Origin: an uncultured Muribaculaceae bacterium
GTDB taxonomy: Bacteria; Bacteroidota; Bacteroidia; Bacteroidales; Muribaculaceae
Direction of reading: 5' to 3'
Assembly (NCBI GenBank): GCA_949742535.1
Contig: CATJQX010000164.1
Span: 1 to 53,229, forward strand
Length of the DNA: 53,229 nucleotides
Shown here: positions 51,325 through 53,229 of the stretch, piece by piece
Position numbering within the stretch: position 1 is the stretch's first letter
Layout: each line of letters begins with the position of its first letter
Program-made: the position numbers and the translations under genes
Notes under the pieces: model-generated
The model's input: the letters and a program-made list of their open reading frames with translations, nothing else
Database searches by the model: none
Told to the model about the DNA's origin: nothing

Positions 51325-53061
51325 ATGAATAAACTGGATACTGACAATAACGAGATAAAACCGCAGTCTGTGCGTAATTCGCATGCTTCCAGGCATTCGG
51401 TAAAGCCTGTGATATACCAGATGTTGCCGAGACTGTTTGCCAACATGACTGAGAATTGCGTACCTGATGGAGACATTAGCCAGAATGGATGTGGCAAGCT
51501 CAACGACATAACAGATACGGTTCTCGCGGAAATCCGTAATCTGGGAGTGACTCATGTCTGGTATACAGGTGTTATCGAGCATGCTAATGCGACCGATCAT
51601 TCCGAATATGGTATCCGTCCCGATAATCCTCATGTAGTAAAAGGGAAAGCCGGCTCCCCTTATGCCATAAAGGACTATTATGATATAGATCCGGATATAG
51701 CCGTTTCCGTACCAGATCGCATGAAAGAATGGGAAGCTCTCATTGCGCGTACCCACAAAGCCGGGATGAAAGTGGTTATGGATTTTGTGCCTAACCATGT
51801 GGCACGCAGTTACAACAGCGATGTGGCGCCGAAGGGCATTGAAGACTTTGGAGTACAGGATGACGTCACAAAATTTTTCTCCCCCTCCAATGATTTCTAT
51901 TATATACCCAGACAGCTCTTTCAGCCACAGTTTCCGATAGGAGATTATCAGGAATTTCCGGCCAAGGCATCCGGCAATGACTGCTTCAATGCTTTCCCTG
52001 GCCGTAATGACTGGTACGAGACTGTAAAACTGAACTATGGAGTGGATTATGGAGACGGAAGCAGGCATTTCAACCCCATTCCCCCGGTATGGTTCAAAAT
52101 GTTACGCATACTTCGGTACTGGGCATCCAAAGGTGTCGATGCGTTCAGATGCGACATGGTTTTCATGGTGCCTATCGAATTTTGGGAATGGGCGATTCCT
52201 ATGGTACGTGCGCACTATCCTAAGATTCAGTTTATCGCTGAAATTTATGATGTCAATCTGTATCGCGAATTCTTGTACAGGGGGCATTTTGACTATCTGT
52301 ATGATAAGGTGAATCTATATGATTCACTAAGGGCGGTACAGTGTTATAACCATTCCGCAGCAACTTTGACCGACTGCTGGCAACGGATTGATGGAATCGG
52401 TGACCGCATGCTTAACTTCCTTGAGAACCATGATGAACAGCGTTTCGCTTCATCGGAATATGCCGGGGATGCATCCAAAGTACTCCCCTCTCTGGTGGTA
52501 AGTTCCATGATGTCTAAAGCGCCGTTCATGATTTATGCCGGACAGGAACTTGGAGAAAAGGGAGAAGACGCAGAAGGGTTCAGCGGGAAAGATGGCCGTA
52601 CCACTATATTCGATTACTGGAGCATACCGACTGTGCGCAGATGGCTTAACGGAGGTAAAGCAGACGGAGGCCAGCTGTCCCCGGTTGAGAAAGATTTGCG
52701 GGCCGTATATAAACGCATTCTCACATTATTGAATAGCGAAAAAGCCATCAGTTGCGGAAGTTTCTTCGATTTGATGTATGTCAACTTCAATAATCCTGAT
52801 TTTTCACCGCACCGCCACTTCGCCTTCCTCAGGCATGAAGGTGATACAACACTTCTGATTGCTGTCAACTTCTCCGATACCCCTTCTACTATAAAAATAA
52901 ACGTGCCTCAGCTTGCTTTCGACATGATGGGCATCAAAGAAGGGAAACGAATGGCAAAAGAGCTTATAAGCGGACGGAAAATGAGCAAAACATTCTCCTC
53001 CTCAACTCCGTTTACCACAGAAATCGCACCGTGGGGTGCAGTGATCTGGAAAATGAAGTAA
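51325..53061 (+). CDS. GH13 alpha-amylase-family glycoside hydrolase, cytosolic
   Basis: 578-aa enzyme of glycoside hydrolase family 13. The conserved regions are in order: I DFVPNH (153-158), II GVDAFRCDM with nucleophile Asp277, III IAEIYD with acid/base Glu306, and IV LNFLENHD with Asp370; an aglycone-like C-terminal beta domain follows (residues 480-578). There is no signal peptide or lipobox, so unlike Sus-type amylases it should act on intracellular alpha-glucans or maltodextrins. Hydrolase versus transferase activity cannot be decided. No Sus transport genes are nearby. Confidence 0.9.
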   Translation: MNKLDTDNNEIKPQSVRNSHASRHSVKPVIYQMLPRLFANMTENCVPDGDISQNGCGKLNDITDTVLAEIRNLGVTHVWYTGVIEHANATDHSEYGIRPDNPHVVKGKAGSPYAIKDYYDIDPDIAVSVPDRMKEWEALIARTHKAGMKVVMDFVPNHVARSYNSDVAPKGIEDFGVQDDVTKFFSPSNDFYYIPRQLFQPQFPIGDYQEFPAKASGNDCFNAFPGRNDWYETVKLNYGVDYGDGSRHFNPIPPVWFKMLRILRYWASKGVDAFRCDMVFMVPIEFWEWAIPMVRAHYPKIQFIAEIYDVNLYREFLYRGHFDYLYDKVNLYDSLRAVQCYNHSAATLTDCWQRIDGIGDRMLNFLENHDEQRFASSEYAGDASKVLPSLVVSSMMSKAPFMIYAGQELGEKGEDAEGFSGKDGRTTIFDYWSIPTVRRWLNGGKADGGQLSPVEKDLRAVYKRILTLLNSEKAISCGSFFDLMYVNFNNPDFSPHRHFAFLRHEGDTTLLIAVNFSDTPSTIKINVPQLAFDMMGIKEGKRMAKELISGRKMSKTFSSSTPFTTEIAPWGAVIWKMK

Positions 53062-53156
53062 GCCATCATTAGGCTTATACCGCCTCTGAAATGATTAAAT
53101 CAGCCTTCTGTGCCAAATTTTCTTGGCATGGCATACGTTGTTTGCAGAATTATGCC

Positions 53157-53164
53157 TAATTTTG
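53157..53164 (+). promoter_or_regulatory. Promoter -7 element for the last, partial gene
   Basis: TAATTTTG, perfect TAnnTTTG, 27 bp before the ATG at 53192. Confidence 0.45.
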
Positions 53165-53191
53165 CAGTAGATATTCATCCACATTCCTTTT

Positions 53192-53229
53192 ATGAATTCC
53201 ATGTTACCCCCAATCAAAGTTTTTGCAGG
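53192..53229 (+). CDS. 5' end of a gene cut by the window edge, possibly ribose-phosphate pyrophosphokinase
   Basis: Only 12 full codons and one base are present, beginning MNSMLPPIKVFAG (the glycine is inferred from an incomplete GG codon). The short IKVFAG segment after a 7-residue leader resembles the start of PRPP synthetase (Prs), where a beta-strand of this type precedes the G-x-x-S region. The placement behind a clean -7 element supports a real gene, but the identity is a weak guess from very few residues. Confidence 0.4.
   Translation, partial: MNSMLPPIKVFA

Overview
The window reads as core chromosome of a Bacteroidales bacterium, most likely a gut Muribaculaceae-type organism. The reasons are several Bacteroidetes-restricted families (DUF4290, DUF4924, DUF5686, DUF5723, Hc1-like histone, long-form NusB, archaeal-type ProS), moderate-to-low GC, weak Shine-Dalgarno signals, and many upstream regions carrying the Bacteroidetes -7 element TAnnTTTG. 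I see no rRNA, tRNA, CRISPR, insertion sequence or integrase. The family-level placement is inference; the order is well supported.

Layout. 1-5.1 kb: ppdK (-), rlmD (+) and a CYTH protein (-). 5.2-9.7 kb: a DUF5686 outer-membrane protein (+) and a TonB-receptor-like barrel (-). 9.8-14.1 kb (-): DUF4924, rfbD, prfC and a membrane-anchored lipoprotein/HTH regulator. 14.3-19.1 kb: Hc1-like histone, an orphan 65-residue ORF, engB, trmN6-type methylase, a CPBP protease, lptB and udk. 19.2-22.6 kb: an AT-rich accessory-looking segment with a HTH protein whose promoter is flanked by inverted operator-like sites, about 1 kb without convincing genes, an end-to-end threonine synthase homologue that has lost most catalytic motifs, and a 120-residue unknown. 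22.6-24.0 kb: PlsC-type acyltransferase and a nitrilase-family amidase. 24.0-32.6 kb (-): a long tandem run sppA-lpxK-punA-thiL-nusB-yajC-ybbR-coaE. 33.0-36.3 kb (+): a large lipoprotein and a DUF5723 protein. 36.5-42.8 kb (-): tetR-fabG, DUF4290-rimM-small acidic protein, an OmpA-like protein, and proS with a GT2 glycosyltransferase. 43.0-53.2 kb (+): dacB, an acidic unknown, rsmI, a coiled-coil lipoprotein, ftsY, rimO, an isochorismate synthase, a patatin, a cytosolic GH13 enzyme, and the first 13 codons of a gene that may be prs.

How it fits together. Most genes are housekeeping: translation and rRNA modification (rlmD, prfC, rimM, rsmI, rimO, engB, proS), envelope building and export (lptB, lpxK, yajC, ftsY, sppA, dacB, fabG, GT2) and cofactor or nucleotide metabolism (coaE, thiL, punA, udk, isochorismate synthase). 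Functional names come from motifs and remembered family resemblance; no database search was run.

The least ordinary signals are the degenerate threonine synthase paralogue, the operator architecture at the HTH gene beside it, a shared use of TTG start codons followed by an alanine codon (prfC, ybbR, lpxK, rimO), a palindrome just below the tetR-fabG transcription start within a mirror-image divergent promoter, and long near-perfect hairpins between convergent genes.
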